DNA of 64,000 bases, taken from contig JAFXCQ010000024.1 in NCBI GenBank assembly GCA_017521425.1, positions 124,001 to 188,000 on the forward strand, given 5' to 3'. The translations under genes were made by a program, and so were the position numbers. This stretch comes from Clostridia bacterium. GTDB lineage: Bacteria; Bacillota; Clostridia; Oscillospirales; Acutalibacteraceae. This document shows positions 25,370 to 34,297 of the stretch, in pieces. How positions within the stretch are numbered: the stretch's first letter is position 1; every line of letters begins with the position of its first letter. Below the pieces are notes generated by a model. That model saw nothing but the letters and a program-made list of their open reading frames with translations. It did not search any database and was not told the origin of the DNA.

Positions 25370-25564
25370 AAAACCCATCCTGTATTTTTAATATGAAGGT
25401 TTACCCCTCATTTATATATGACGAAAATCGACAAAAGCTACACAAAATTTTTTGTTTTTTCAGAAAATCAGCATTTTGTACTAAGTCAAATAATAAAACT
25501 TAGTGAAAATCACAACTTAGAATTTTTAGATTTGTCTAATTTTAATCTCACCCACACACAAATA

Positions 25565-25596
25565 CAAAAAGACGATTCCGAAGAATCGTCTTTTTG
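25565..25596. terminator. Bidirectional terminator between LytTR and PHP genes
   Basis: A perfect 14-bp stem with CAAAAAGACGATTC and its complement around a CGAA loop. On the minus strand it follows the PHP gene stop (25619) directly. Confidence 0.85.
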
Positions 25597-25618
25597 TGTT
25601 TAATCTATTATATTAAAA

Positions 25619-27049
25619 TTACTGAGAAATTTTAGGAGCAATAACTCCTGTAAACAAACTTAAAATTGTTTTGAGTATTTTACGGAAAGCACCAACAAAG
25701 TCCAATGCTGGAAGATTTAGTTTATCTGTTCTGTTAACGAGTTCATCCATATTACCATCATCACAAACGAATGCTTGTGTAAGTGTTCTGCCACCCGCAC
25801 CATTAAGCTCTGCACGAACATAACAGCTTATATCTCCAGTATAATTCTGAAGCTTGATTGTTGATGTACAAACACCATTTACAGAAATTGTATCTTCCTG
25901 AATATAAACACCGTCTGCAACCCATTTTATAGAATCAGTATTTTTACCAGTAATTGTGATTGTATCATTTACATCGTCAACTTTAATGCTTGTAACTGTC
26001 GGATATTCTTTTGTTGTACCGATTCTGTCACCCCATTCGTATCTGGAAACCGCAAAGAATGTACCGTTTTCCATAGCTGTTCGCATATTAGCTTCCGAAT
26101 ATTCAGGTAAAATGAAATCCATAAAGCAGGTGTCAACATCTTCGTTGGTGTGAGCATCGTTGTTAGCAAATCCCCATACATTTCTGCCTTCAGGAATAAT
26201 TACTTTAAGAAGCTCATCCCAAAGAATGCGGTCACTTCTTGTCGGACGGTCGAAAGCATTGTAAACCTCAATACCAAGACAGGAATCATATTGGCGTAAA
26301 AAGCTTGCAAAGAACTGAACATTACCTGGGTCAGTTGCAATCTGGTAACCAACTGTCATTTCCTCACCATTAGGTGTGTACAAAAGATCTCCATTTTCAT
26401 CGTAAACAAGCTCACCATTTGCAGAGCTAAGCCAGTCGCCAGGGTGGTTAATATGTGAAACACCACCTGCTTCTTCAATCATACGAATAATTGTATCAAA
26501 GTCGCCCTCATTACCAAGAAAACCTTCAGTTCTGTCATCATTCATAAAGTAACCATTTACATGGTTCTTTTGTAAAACAAGCATATTTCCTTCAATGGCA
26601 CCTGTAAGACATTGTAAACCACGCTGAGTTGTACGCGTTGTTCCGTCAGAATATGTACCTGCAAGAATTGCTTCATATTCTTCAGTTGTAAAGTGACCTT
26701 GTTTATTACCTATTAAAGGATTATACTGGTAAAGCGGAATAAGAGTTGGTTGTTCATCCCATTCCTTACCAATAACACCGTGGTCTGCTATTCCAAGAAC
26801 ATCAAAATCTTGATTGTAGTGTTCCTTTACCATTTCAGTTAAAGGAATAGTTGCATCACTATATGTTGAATGAGTATGAAGATTTGTTTTATAGTGATTG
26901 TCATCATTACCGAGAAGATGATTTACACTTTCGTAAGGATTAGTAATTTTGTAATCAATTGTAGCAGCACTTGCAGGAAGTTGCATAAGACCAAATACCA
27001 TTGAAAGTGCTATTACGAGAGATATAACCTTAAAAATGTTTCTTTTCAT
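25619..27049 (-). CDS. Secreted PHP-domain metal-dependent hydrolase
   Basis: 476 residues. A signal peptide is clear: KRN, a hydrophobic stretch ISLVIALSMVFGLM, and a likely cleavage after ASA near residue 29. The PHP domain starts at LHTHSTYSD (about 55-63) and has ADHG, SHINHPGDW and NNDAHTN, which carry the usual His/Asp metal ligands. The C-terminal 100 residues look like a beta-sandwich (VDDVNDTITITG...). Exported PHP proteins are probably phosphoesterases, substrate unknown. ATG 27049 is preferred since GGAGG lies 9 nt upstream; the ATG at 27058 directly abuts the SD. It has its own promoter at 27076-27103. Confidence 0.87.
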   Translation of the reverse strand: MKRNIFKVISLVIALSMVFGLMQLPASAATIDYKITNPYESVNHLLGNDDNHYKTNLHTHSTYSDATIPLTEMVKEHYNQDFDVLGIADHGVIGKEWDEQPTLIPLYQYNPLIGNKQGHFTTEEYEAILAGTYSDGTTRTTQRGLQCLTGAIEGNMLVLQKNHVNGYFMNDDRTEGFLGNEGDFDTIIRMIEEAGGVSHINHPGDWLSSANGELVYDENGDLLYTPNGEEMTVGYQIATDPGNVQFFASFLRQYDSCLGIEVYNAFDRPTRSDRILWDELLKVIIPEGRNVWGFANNDAHTNEDVDTCFMDFILPEYSEANMRTAMENGTFFAVSRYEWGDRIGTTKEYPTVTSIKVDDVNDTITITGKNTDSIKWVADGVYIQEDTISVNGVCTSTIKLQNYTGDISCYVRAELNGAGGRTLTQAFVCDDGNMDELVNRTDKLNLPALDFVGAFRKILKTILSLFTGVIAPKISQ

Positions 27050-27075
27050 AAAAAACATCCTCCTTCATAATAGAG

Positions 27076-27103
27076 ATTATACCATAATATGTAATATTGT
27101 CAA
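27076..27103 (-). promoter_or_regulatory. Promoter of the PHP gene
   Basis: Minus strand: TTGACA (27103-27098), 16 nt, TATAAT (27081-27076). Confidence 0.85.
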
Positions 27104-27130
27104 GATGATACACCTATTATTAACATATCA

Positions 27131-27159
27131 TTGTGTTACAAAAAAATCCGTGATATAAT
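27131..27159 (+). promoter_or_regulatory. Promoter of sbcD-sbcC
   Basis: TTGTGT (27131-27136), 17 nt, TATAAT (27154-27159), about 45 nt upstream of the sbcD start and divergent from the PHP promoter. Confidence 0.7.
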
Positions 27160-27205
27160 ATGATATAGTAAATTATATAAAAACTTTGTAAGGGAAAAAG
27201 TCAAA

Positions 27206-28345
27206 ATGAAATTCATACATTTATCAGACCTTCATTTAGGTAAGCGCGTAAACGAATTTTCAATGCTCGAGGACCAGGAATTTATACTCACTAAAATCAT
27301 CAATATCATTGACGATCAAAGACCTGATGGTATCATTATCGCAGGTGATGTTTACGATAAATCAGTACCTTCTGCCGAAGCGGTGGAATTATTTGACGAT
27401 TTTTTAGTTCGCTTGTCAAAGTATGATTTAAAGGTATTTGTAATCAGTGGTAACCACGATTCTGCTGAACGAATCGCTTTTGGTGGTCGCCTTATGGACA
27501 AAAGTGGCATTTATATGTCACCTGTGTATAATGGCAAGATTGCACCAGTTTCTATGACTGATAATTTCGGCGAAATCAATGTGTATATGCTCCCATTTAT
27601 CAAGCCAACAAATGTAAGAAGATTTTTCCCCGACAATGAAATCACGTCTTACACCGACGCGGTAAAAGTTGCAGTTGATGCTATGAATATTGATACTTCA
27701 AAACGAAATATTTTAATCACTCATCAATTTGTGACAGGAGCACTCCGTACTGAATCTGAAGATATTACGGTTGGTGGTTCTGACAATGTTGACGCATCTG
27801 TTTTCGCCGATTTTGATTACGTAGCACTCGGTCATATTCACAGAAGTCAGAAATGCGGTGGCAATGAATACATCCGCTATAGTGGTACACCTTTGAAATA
27901 TTCTTTCTCCGAAGCGAATGATAATAAAAGTGTAACAGTTGTCGAAATGAATGCAAAGGGTGATATTGCACTTAATTTTATTCCGCTTATTCCAAAACGC
28001 GATATGGTTGAAATCAAAGGCACTTACGATGAGCTTACATTAAAAAGCTTCTGGGAAAATACAAGCTATAACGAAGATTACATGCACATAACCTTAACAG
28101 ATGAAGACGATATCCCCGATGTACTCACTAAGCTTCGTGTTATTTACAAAAATATTATGAAGCTTGATTATGATAACAAAAGAACCCGTACTACAAATGA
28201 AATAAATGGTACAGAAAATGTAAAAGAAAAAACTCCGTTTGAGCATTTCAGCGAATTCTATGAGCTTCAGAACGGACAACCTTTAAATGAAGAGCAAACG
28301 GTATTTATTGCCAATATTATTGAACAAATCTGGGAGGACAAATAA
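27206..28345 (+). CDS. sbcD: Exonuclease SbcCD subunit D
   Basis: 379 residues. It is the Mre11-type phosphoesterase subunit of the SbcCD complex that trims hairpins and protein-blocked DNA ends. Motifs of the calcineurin-like fold are present in order: DLHLGKR (8-14), GDVYDKS (about 48-54), GNHDS (about 89-93), ITHQF and ALGHIHR (about 207-213). AAGGG precedes the ATG. The sbcC gene starts immediately after its stop, so the two are coupled, as in most Firmicutes. Confidence 0.95.
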   Translation: MKFIHLSDLHLGKRVNEFSMLEDQEFILTKIINIIDDQRPDGIIIAGDVYDKSVPSAEAVELFDDFLVRLSKYDLKVFVISGNHDSAERIAFGGRLMDKSGIYMSPVYNGKIAPVSMTDNFGEINVYMLPFIKPTNVRRFFPDNEITSYTDAVKVAVDAMNIDTSKRNILITHQFVTGALRTESEDITVGGSDNVDASVFADFDYVALGHIHRSQKCGGNEYIRYSGTPLKYSFSEANDNKSVTVVEMNAKGDIALNFIPLIPKRDMVEIKGTYDELTLKSFWENTSYNEDYMHITLTDEDDIPDVLTKLRVIYKNIMKLDYDNKRTRTTNEINGTENVKEKTPFEHFSEFYELQNGQPLNEEQTVFIANIIEQIWEDK

Positions 28346-31111
28346 ATGAGACCATTAAAACTTAAAATCTCTGCTTTTGGTCCTTACTCAGGTGTTACTG
28401 AATTTGATTTTGACAAACTCGGCACAAATGGACTTTACCTTATCACAGGTGATACTGGTGCGGGTAAAACTACAATTTTCGATGCAATCACCTATGCACT
28501 TTACGGGGAGCCAAGTGGTAAAAACCGCGAGGTTTCAATGTTTCGTTCAAAATATGCTGATGAATCTACACCTACCGAGGTAGAACTTGTTTTCAGCTAT
28601 CGCGATAAAGAATACACAGTAAAACGCAACCCCGAATATGAGCGTGAAGCCAAACGCGGTGGTGGCACTACAAAGCAATCAGCGAATGCTGAAATAATCT
28701 ACCCTGATGGTAAGATTATTACTAAAATCAAAGATGTTGATAACGCAATTAAAGATATCATCGGCATTGACCGTGATCAATTTCGCCAGATTGCAATGAT
28801 TGCACAAGGCGATTTCTTAAAATTACTAATTGCTCCAACAAAGGAAAGAATGGAAATATTCCGTCATATCTTTAAGACAGAAACTTACCAGAATATGCAA
28901 GATAGATTAAAAAGAGAAAGTGGCAAGCTTTCAGATGAGTGTGATGCTATAAGACGAAGTATTTCACAGTATATCAATGGTATCGTTTGCGATGATGATA
29001 ATACTGACTCCATAGAGGTTACAAAAGCCAAAAATGGTGATATCACCATTGAGGATACACTCACACTTCTCGAAAAGCTTATTTCAGATGATGAAAAGAC
29101 AGAGCAAGCTATAGAGAAAAATAAAGAAAATCTTCAAAAATCGTTAGATGCCGTTAAACTTTCTGTAAACAAAGCAAAGGATATTATTTCTGCAAAGGCA
29201 GATTTTGAGAAAAACAAAACAGAACTTGAAACAGAAACAGAGAAACAAAAAGCTCTTTCTGAAAAAGCAGAAAGCGAAAAGAAAAAGAAGCCTGAAATTA
29301 AAAAATTGGGTGAACAAGTGGCAGAAATAAAAGCTCTTTTGCCTGATTACGATGAGTTTTCAGAAAAATCTGCTGCTCTCCAGAAAAACCAAAAGTTTAT
29401 TAGTAACAGCGGAGAATTAAAAAAGAATACTGAAAAAATACTAAAAGCGGCTGAAGATGAAATTGCTGCACTTACAAAAGAAAGCAAAGCTTTAGAGAAA
29501 GCTGGCGAAGAAAAAATCAAGCTCGAAAACGAGAAAAAAGTGTTAAGTGATAATGCCAATAAATTAACCACATTAAAGCTTAATATTGATTCTCTTGAAA
29601 AAGCAGAGACAGAATACAAGCAGGCAATTGAAATTTACAACGAAAAGCAAACTATAGCAGAAAAGACAGACACAGAATTCAAAGCGCAGTATAAGTTATA
29701 TTTAGATGCACAGGCAGGGATTTTAGCCGACACATTAAAGAAAGATGAGCCTTGCCCTGTTTGTGGCTCTACCACTCACCCGAAACCAGTAGTAAAGCCT
29801 GAAAAAGCTCCTACAAAGGAACAGTTAGACACATTACAAAGTGAATCGGAAGTTGCAAACACTAATGCAAATAACGCAAGAATAAAAGCAGGCAATTTAA
29901 AAGGTGCGTTTGACGAAAAGCAAAATAGTGTTACGACAGAAATCAATGCACTTTTAGGTGATGTTAAACCCGAAGAAACCAAATCTCTTATTATGGTAAA
30001 GCTTTCGGATACCGATAAAAAAATCAATGAACAAATCAAGTTAATTGAGACCGCACAAAATAAGATTTTGCGTAAAGAACAAATAGAAAAGCTTCTTTCT
30101 CAAAAAACAGAAGAGTTAAACATCTTAAAAGAAAAACTCACAAAAATCTCTGATGATGTAAAAACAAAAGTGGCAGAAAATAAATCATTGGAAAAGCGTA
30201 TTAAGGAGCTTAAAGCAAAACTTACATTTGACTCAAAGGAAATGGCAGAAGCAGAAATTGAAGCACTCACCGAAAAAACTGAGCAAATGACAAAGGCTTA
30301 TGAAAACACTTTAAATGAGCTCAAAGAAAGTGGTGAAAAATTAGCTTCTTTAAAGGCTGCAAATGAAGAAATTTCTAAACGAATCGGTGACGATACTAAT
30401 ATTGATTTAGAAAAAGAAACTGAAAAGCTTACTGCTCTTGAAGAAGAACAAGCAAGGCTTGAAGCTCTTGCAAAGGTTATACACAGTCGTATAAGCACCA
30501 ACAAAGCTGCACGCGATAACATAAAACTGAAATCGGGTGATTTGATTGAAGCAGAAAAGAAATACAGCTGGGTAAAATCACTTTCAAATACTGCTAATGG
30601 CCAGCTTTCTGGCAAAGAAAAAATAATGTTAGAAACATATATCCAAATGAATTACTTTGACCGTATTATAAGTAAAGCAAACACAAGACTTATGATCATG
30701 ACTGATGGCCAGTACGACTTAGTACGTCGTAAAGAGGCCGCCTCCAAATCAGGTCAGAGTGGTCTCGATTTAGATGTAATTGACCACTATAATGGTAGTC
30801 AGCGCAGTGTTAAATCACTTTCAGGTGGTGAATCCTTCAAGGCTTCGCTTGCACTCGCTCTCGGTCTTTCTGACGAAATCCAATCAAGTTCTGGTGGCAT
30901 AAAGCTCGACACAATGTTTGTCGATGAGGGCTTCGGTTCGCTTGATGAAGAATCCCTTGCCACTGCAATGAAAGCACTCTCTTCTTTAGCAGAGGGCAAC
31001 CGCCTTGTTGGTATCATTTCGCACGTTGGCGAATTAAAACAACGAATTGATAAACAGATTATTGTTACCAAAGACAAAACCGGTGGAAGCAAAGCGGAAA
31101 TTGTTGTTTAG
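28346..31111 (+). CDS. sbcC: Exonuclease SbcCD subunit C (Rad50-like SMC ATPase)
   Basis: 921 residues. Walker A GDTGAGKTT (about 35-43) is at the N-terminus. Two long coiled coils flank a zinc hook CPVCGSTTHP (about 470-479), and the ABC signature LSGGESFK (about 826) with Walker B FVDEGFGSLDEES (about 857-869) is at the C-terminus. This is the standard Rad50/SbcC layout. It dimerises through the zinc hook and drives SbcD nuclease activity. GGGAGG lies upstream at the end of sbcD. The length is somewhat short of E. coli SbcC, as usual in Firmicutes. Confidence 0.95.
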   Translation: MRPLKLKISAFGPYSGVTEFDFDKLGTNGLYLITGDTGAGKTTIFDAITYALYGEPSGKNREVSMFRSKYADESTPTEVELVFSYRDKEYTVKRNPEYEREAKRGGGTTKQSANAEIIYPDGKIITKIKDVDNAIKDIIGIDRDQFRQIAMIAQGDFLKLLIAPTKERMEIFRHIFKTETYQNMQDRLKRESGKLSDECDAIRRSISQYINGIVCDDDNTDSIEVTKAKNGDITIEDTLTLLEKLISDDEKTEQAIEKNKENLQKSLDAVKLSVNKAKDIISAKADFEKNKTELETETEKQKALSEKAESEKKKKPEIKKLGEQVAEIKALLPDYDEFSEKSAALQKNQKFISNSGELKKNTEKILKAAEDEIAALTKESKALEKAGEEKIKLENEKKVLSDNANKLTTLKLNIDSLEKAETEYKQAIEIYNEKQTIAEKTDTEFKAQYKLYLDAQAGILADTLKKDEPCPVCGSTTHPKPVVKPEKAPTKEQLDTLQSESEVANTNANNARIKAGNLKGAFDEKQNSVTTEINALLGDVKPEETKSLIMVKLSDTDKKINEQIKLIETAQNKILRKEQIEKLLSQKTEELNILKEKLTKISDDVKTKVAENKSLEKRIKELKAKLTFDSKEMAEAEIEALTEKTEQMTKAYENTLNELKESGEKLASLKAANEEISKRIGDDTNIDLEKETEKLTALEEEQARLEALAKVIHSRISTNKAARDNIKLKSGDLIEAEKKYSWVKSLSNTANGQLSGKEKIMLETYIQMNYFDRIISKANTRLMIMTDGQYDLVRRKEAASKSGQSGLDLDVIDHYNGSQRSVKSLSGGESFKASLALALGLSDEIQSSSGGIKLDTMFVDEGFGSLDEESLATAMKALSSLAEGNRLVGIISHVGELKQRIDKQIIVTKDKTGGSKAEIVV

Positions 31112-31240
31112 AGTAAAACATCGTCCTACATTGAAACAGAACAAGATTACATTGTAGTTGACCATATCCTGAATATTACAGATAACTTTTTTATTTGTAT
31201 GATTATATTTTTCTGAAAAGTATAAAGAATATTTTGAGCA

Positions 31241-31279
31241 AAGGGGCTGTAAAAAACTTAACGTTTTTTACAACCCCTT
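31241..31279. terminator. Convergent terminator hairpin
   Basis: A 17-bp stem with one C-A mismatch (AAGGGG...AAAAAAC with GTTTTTT...CCCCTT) and a TTAAC loop. It lies about 130 bp downstream of sbcC and overlaps the last codons of the small minus-strand gene at 31258. It can serve both directions. Confidence 0.75.
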
Positions 31280-31461
31280 CTGTTATCATTTTTAAAATAC
31301 AGGTCTCGTAAATTTTTTCGTGAAAATATACCACAAGGGTATGAATTATCTATGTAACCACCATTTTGCAGCAATCCGGCTTCTAACAACATTTCTTCTT
31401 TATCAACCGGCAACTCAAATTTTTCAAGATGCATACAAACACTTTCCCTTTTAAATTTCAC
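31258..31461 (-). CDS. Small hypothetical protein (67 aa)
   Basis: 67 residues with no recognised domain. It starts with GTG in a GTGA overlap with the stop of the LRR gene, which suggests translational coupling. The sequence is ordinary in composition (LEKFELPVDKEEMLLEAG, YPCGIFSRKNLRDLYF) and ends in a very basic tail encoded inside the terminator hairpin. No own Shine-Dalgarno of strength is seen. The gene is plausible but not certain. Confidence 0.45.
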   Translation of the reverse strand: MKFKRESVCMHLEKFELPVDKEEMLLEAGLLQNGGYIDNSYPCGIFSRKNLRDLYFKNDNRRGCKKR

Positions 31462-32324
31462 AACTTGTATTCTTTTTCTAAAATATCATTTTTATTACCT
31501 TTTTTCTTTTGAAAAACTTCATTTTTGTAATTCATAATAGAAACTTTAACTTCAACTGTATTTTTCGCATATTGCAGATAGTCTTCAATCTCTTCAGGAT
31601 TTGTAATTTTGTAAATCTCTAATATTTTTTGAATTATTTCTGCATCATCATTATTTATTGCGTGTTTTACAAGATTCCATTTATTTTGCTTTAATTCAGC
31701 CTGAATTTGCTTTTCTTTCAACAAAGATTTATTTGCATATTTCAGTATTGAGAACAACAACGCCGTTCTTACAGATTCGCTTTCTTTTCTATCAATATCC
31801 CCATCGTAGATACTATTCCACAATTTTTCTATAACACTATCTTTAAATTCTGTTACTTCACCCGAAAGCACAAATTCTTTCAGTTTGCCACAATCTTCAA
31901 ATGCTCTCGCCGAAATAACTCTGACACTGTCAGGAATATTGAGTCTTTCTAATTTACGACACCCTCTGAATGCCACACCAATACTTTTAACACTAAAAGG
32001 CAATCTTATTGAAGTAAGGCTAATACATCCGCTGAATGTAAAGTCGCCTATTTCTTCTAAACCAACAGGGATATTAACTGAATTAAGTTTAACGCAATCC
32101 CTGAATGCACCCGGTTTTATTGTTTCTACACTATCAGGTAAAACTACTTTTGTTACAATGTTACTGAATTTTGCAAAATGAAAAAGATTTTTCTTGTCAT
32201 CGACATAATCGTTTAAAAATTCTCCACCAATACTTTTTACACCATCCGGAATAATTACTACTTCATTTTCTCCGAGATATTTTTTCAATTCGCCATTTTT
32301 AATCACAAAATCTTTACTTTCCAT
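31458..32324 (-). CDS. Leucine-rich-repeat (LRR_5/BspA-like) cytosolic protein
   Basis: 288 residues. Five or more LRR_5 repeats are visible: VVIPDGVKSIG, KVVLPDSVETIKPGAFRDC, NIPVGLEEIGDFTFSGC, RLPFSVKSIGVAFRGC, NIPDSVRVISARAFEDC. The last third is alpha-helical and charged. It has no signal peptide or anchor, so it is probably an internal scaffold, like the LRR protein at 12.1-12.8 kb. The start at 32324 has GGAGGG upstream; an ATG at 32366 lies upstream of the likely transcription start. A weaker dyad-type promoter precedes it (32358-32391). Confidence 0.8.
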   Translation of the reverse strand: MESKDFVIKNGELKKYLGENEVVIIPDGVKSIGGEFLNDYVDDKKNLFHFAKFSNIVTKVVLPDSVETIKPGAFRDCVKLNSVNIPVGLEEIGDFTFSGCISLTSIRLPFSVKSIGVAFRGCRKLERLNIPDSVRVISARAFEDCGKLKEFVLSGEVTEFKDSVIEKLWNSIYDGDIDRKESESVRTALLFSILKYANKSLLKEKQIQAELKQNKWNLVKHAINNDDAEIIQKILEIYKITNPEEIEDYLQYAKNTVEVKVSIMNYKNEVFQKKKGNKNDILEKEYKL

Positions 32325-32357
32325 AATAAATCCCTCCGTATGACATCTTATACAATC

Positions 32358-32391
32358 ATCATACAACAGGAGATACCCACATATTGTCCTC
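32358..32391 (-). promoter_or_regulatory. Weaker dyad-type promoter of the second LRR gene
   Basis: Minus strand: GAGGACAATATGTGGGTAT (32391-32373), 9 nt, TATGAT (32363-32358). About 10 of 19 positions match the PcfJ-gene copy (left half GGACA kept, right half GGGTAT). The spacing to the -10 is the same as in the clear copies. Confidence 0.45.
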
Positions 32392-32414
32392 TTGACAAAG
32401 ATTTTTCAAGTCAG

Positions 32415-34067
32415 TCAGAACGGCAATTCATCCGGAATATCATCATACATCCTTGTTAAAACAGCAGACGAATCAATTGATATTTTCTGCATAGCACACC
32501 ACTTACAGATTGTTTTATATAAATCTGAATTTTCAGAAATCTCCTTATTTCGTTGTCCGCGTGCCTGAACCACCTTATCTTTTTCTATTTCTATCGCAGC
32601 TACCATTATTTCACCGGAAAATACCACAACTACCGGAGAAGATGAAGCGCTCCATGTTCCAAGACAATTCTCTAAATTTTCACTTGCTTTAGTGTAATCA
32701 CTTTTTGTTCTTAACCACTTGAAAGTGTAGCGACCAAGCACTGTTACACCCGCATTCTGTGGTACCGGATGCATCGGCATTGAAAGTTCGGGTTCTACAA
32801 AACTCTCTTTGTAACTTCTGTCATCCCCACGCTCTTTTTCTGACAAAAACCATTTTTCTTGCTCACGTTTTTTTGCGTAGTCACTTAATGTACAGTACTC
32901 CAGCGCATAAAAAGTCATAGTATTTATCTTTTTGGATATTCCGACAAGCATTTTTTTAGTTGCTACGGTTTTGAAATCTTCAAGAAATGATTTTATGTTA
33001 TAGTAATGTATTTTTACTAAAAACTGATATACATCTTCTCTCTTCAATATTCCACATAACAAATTCACATCTTCAAAAAAATCATTAAGCATTTCACATT
33101 CTTTTATATAAAAGAACAATCCGCTTTTTTCCGTAAATATTTTTCTTATAGATTTACAATCAGGCAAGGTCGATTCTTTTAATAAATCCATAGCTTGTTC
33201 AGGTGTACGAAGTTCGTAAACTATTTTTTTAAAACTTCCATCTAATATATTTGTACCATCTTTGAACGGTATTGCATCATAAAAACTTTTTGGAAATCCT
33301 TGGAAAAAAGTAAGATTCACAAACTTATGAAAATTAAGTTCACTGACATCAAACAAAACTTTTTGTTTTGTAATCTTTTCAAATATTTTAACTAACATTC
33401 TTTTTAATATTTTGTTTTTAGAAATAAGAGAAACTAATAAATCACCTTCAAAATTAACTTCATTATTAGTTACGTCTTTTGAAACAACATCGTTTCCGCT
33501 TACTAATTCAACACGCACTATACCACTTGAAAAATCAAATATTAACTGTTCATATAATGGAAAAGCTATCAACAATTCACCGGTAGTCCAGTTTATTCCT
33601 GCAATTTCGCCTAAAGTTTTTAAATTTCTCTTTACTGTCAATTCAGTTTCAGTTGTTTCAATAATCACTTCGCAAAAATTATCACTTTTGCTTGAAACTT
33701 TACCACATTTATAACAATGGTATTCATCAGAATAATTAAGAAATTTACCTACAGACATCATAACGGCAGTATTTTTTAAAACTTCGCGTTTACTATTAAG
33801 CCAATCCTCAACTTCTTTTCCGCTTCTGATTGGTTCATTATTTACATCTTCATAATTTTCCGGAAAGTACATTGATGAAAACCTTCCGCAATGAGGACAT
33901 TTTATTTTATGCTTAACAACAACTGCGTTATATTCATCTTTTCGTTTAATTAAAGATATGTAATTCCCACAATCGTTCTTAAACTCGTCAGGAACTTTTT
34001 TTAGTTCAATCTCATTTTCTTTTTTGTAAATCCTATAACCTTCAGGTATCTTCAATCTCATTTTCAT
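32415..34067 (-). CDS. PcfJ-like domain protein
   Basis: 550 residues. The C-terminal part has the PcfJ pattern: LRTKSDYTKASENLENCLGTW-type block (Asn-Cys-Leu), VVVFSGEIMVAAIEI, and QARGQRNKEI (about 500-520). The N-terminal part holds two zinc-binding pairs, KCPHCGRF (about 56-63) and YHCYKCGKV (about 116-124). PcfJ proteins occur on conjugative plasmids and elements with unproven biochemical function; no other conjugation gene is visible. GGAGGG lies 7 nt upstream of ATG 34067. The gene has a clear dyad-type promoter (34140-34173), so it belongs to the same regulon as the genes at 0-19 kb. Confidence 0.82.
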   Translation of the reverse strand: MKMRLKIPEGYRIYKKENEIELKKVPDEFKNDCGNYISLIKRKDEYNAVVVKHKIKCPHCGRFSSMYFPENYEDVNNEPIRSGKEVEDWLNSKREVLKNTAVMMSVGKFLNYSDEYHCYKCGKVSSKSDNFCEVIIETTETELTVKRNLKTLGEIAGINWTTGELLIAFPLYEQLIFDFSSGIVRVELVSGNDVVSKDVTNNEVNFEGDLLVSLISKNKILKRMLVKIFEKITKQKVLFDVSELNFHKFVNLTFFQGFPKSFYDAIPFKDGTNILDGSFKKIVYELRTPEQAMDLLKESTLPDCKSIRKIFTEKSGLFFYIKECEMLNDFFEDVNLLCGILKREDVYQFLVKIHYYNIKSFLEDFKTVATKKMLVGISKKINTMTFYALEYCTLSDYAKKREQEKWFLSEKERGDDRSYKESFVEPELSMPMHPVPQNAGVTVLGRYTFKWLRTKSDYTKASENLENCLGTWSASSSPVVVVFSGEIMVAAIEIEKDKVVQARGQRNKEISENSDLYKTICKWCAMQKISIDSSAVLTRMYDDIPDELPF

Positions 34068-34139
34068 TCAAAAGCCCTCCTTATTTTTATTAACCCATTC
34101 AGGCATTTTTTCAGGCCCATTCTTACCCATTTTCACTCC

Positions 34140-34173
34140 ATTATAACATATAAGATGTACCATACTTGTCCCG
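34140..34173 (-). promoter_or_regulatory. Dyad-type promoter of the PcfJ-like gene
   Basis: Minus strand: CGGGACAAGTATGGTACAT (34173-34155), 9 nt, TATAAT (34145-34140). It is a clear copy 15 kb away from the nearest certain promoter of this type. Confidence 0.75.
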
Positions 34174-34234
34174 GTGTTTACTTTTTTAAAAATTTTCTGT
34201 AAATTTTTTAAATATAATAACTTTTATTTTTTTA

Positions 34235-34263
34235 TTGTATTAAATTTGATTTTGTGATATAAT
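34235..34263 (+). promoter_or_regulatory. Promoter of the ATP-grasp gene
   Basis: TTGTAT (34235-34240), 17 nt, TATAAT (34258-34263), 35 nt before the ATG at 34298. Confidence 0.7.
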
Positions 34264-34297
34264 TCTCTCGTTAATTTTCACATACAGGGGTGCAGTA

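Noticed and set aside
25418..25603. 61-codon plus-strand frame upstream of LytTR
   Set aside because: It ends inside a terminator stem and has no ribosome-binding site.
31112..31240. Open stretch after sbcC encoding YIETEQDYIVVDHILNIT
   Set aside because: About 34 codons without start or ribosome-binding site. It could be the remnant of a gene, but nothing supports this.
1..34200. Integrative element or prophage
   Set aside because: No integrase, relaxase, terminase, capsid or transposase gene and no matching direct repeats were seen in the window; only PcfJ and helicase resemblance hints at mobile origin.
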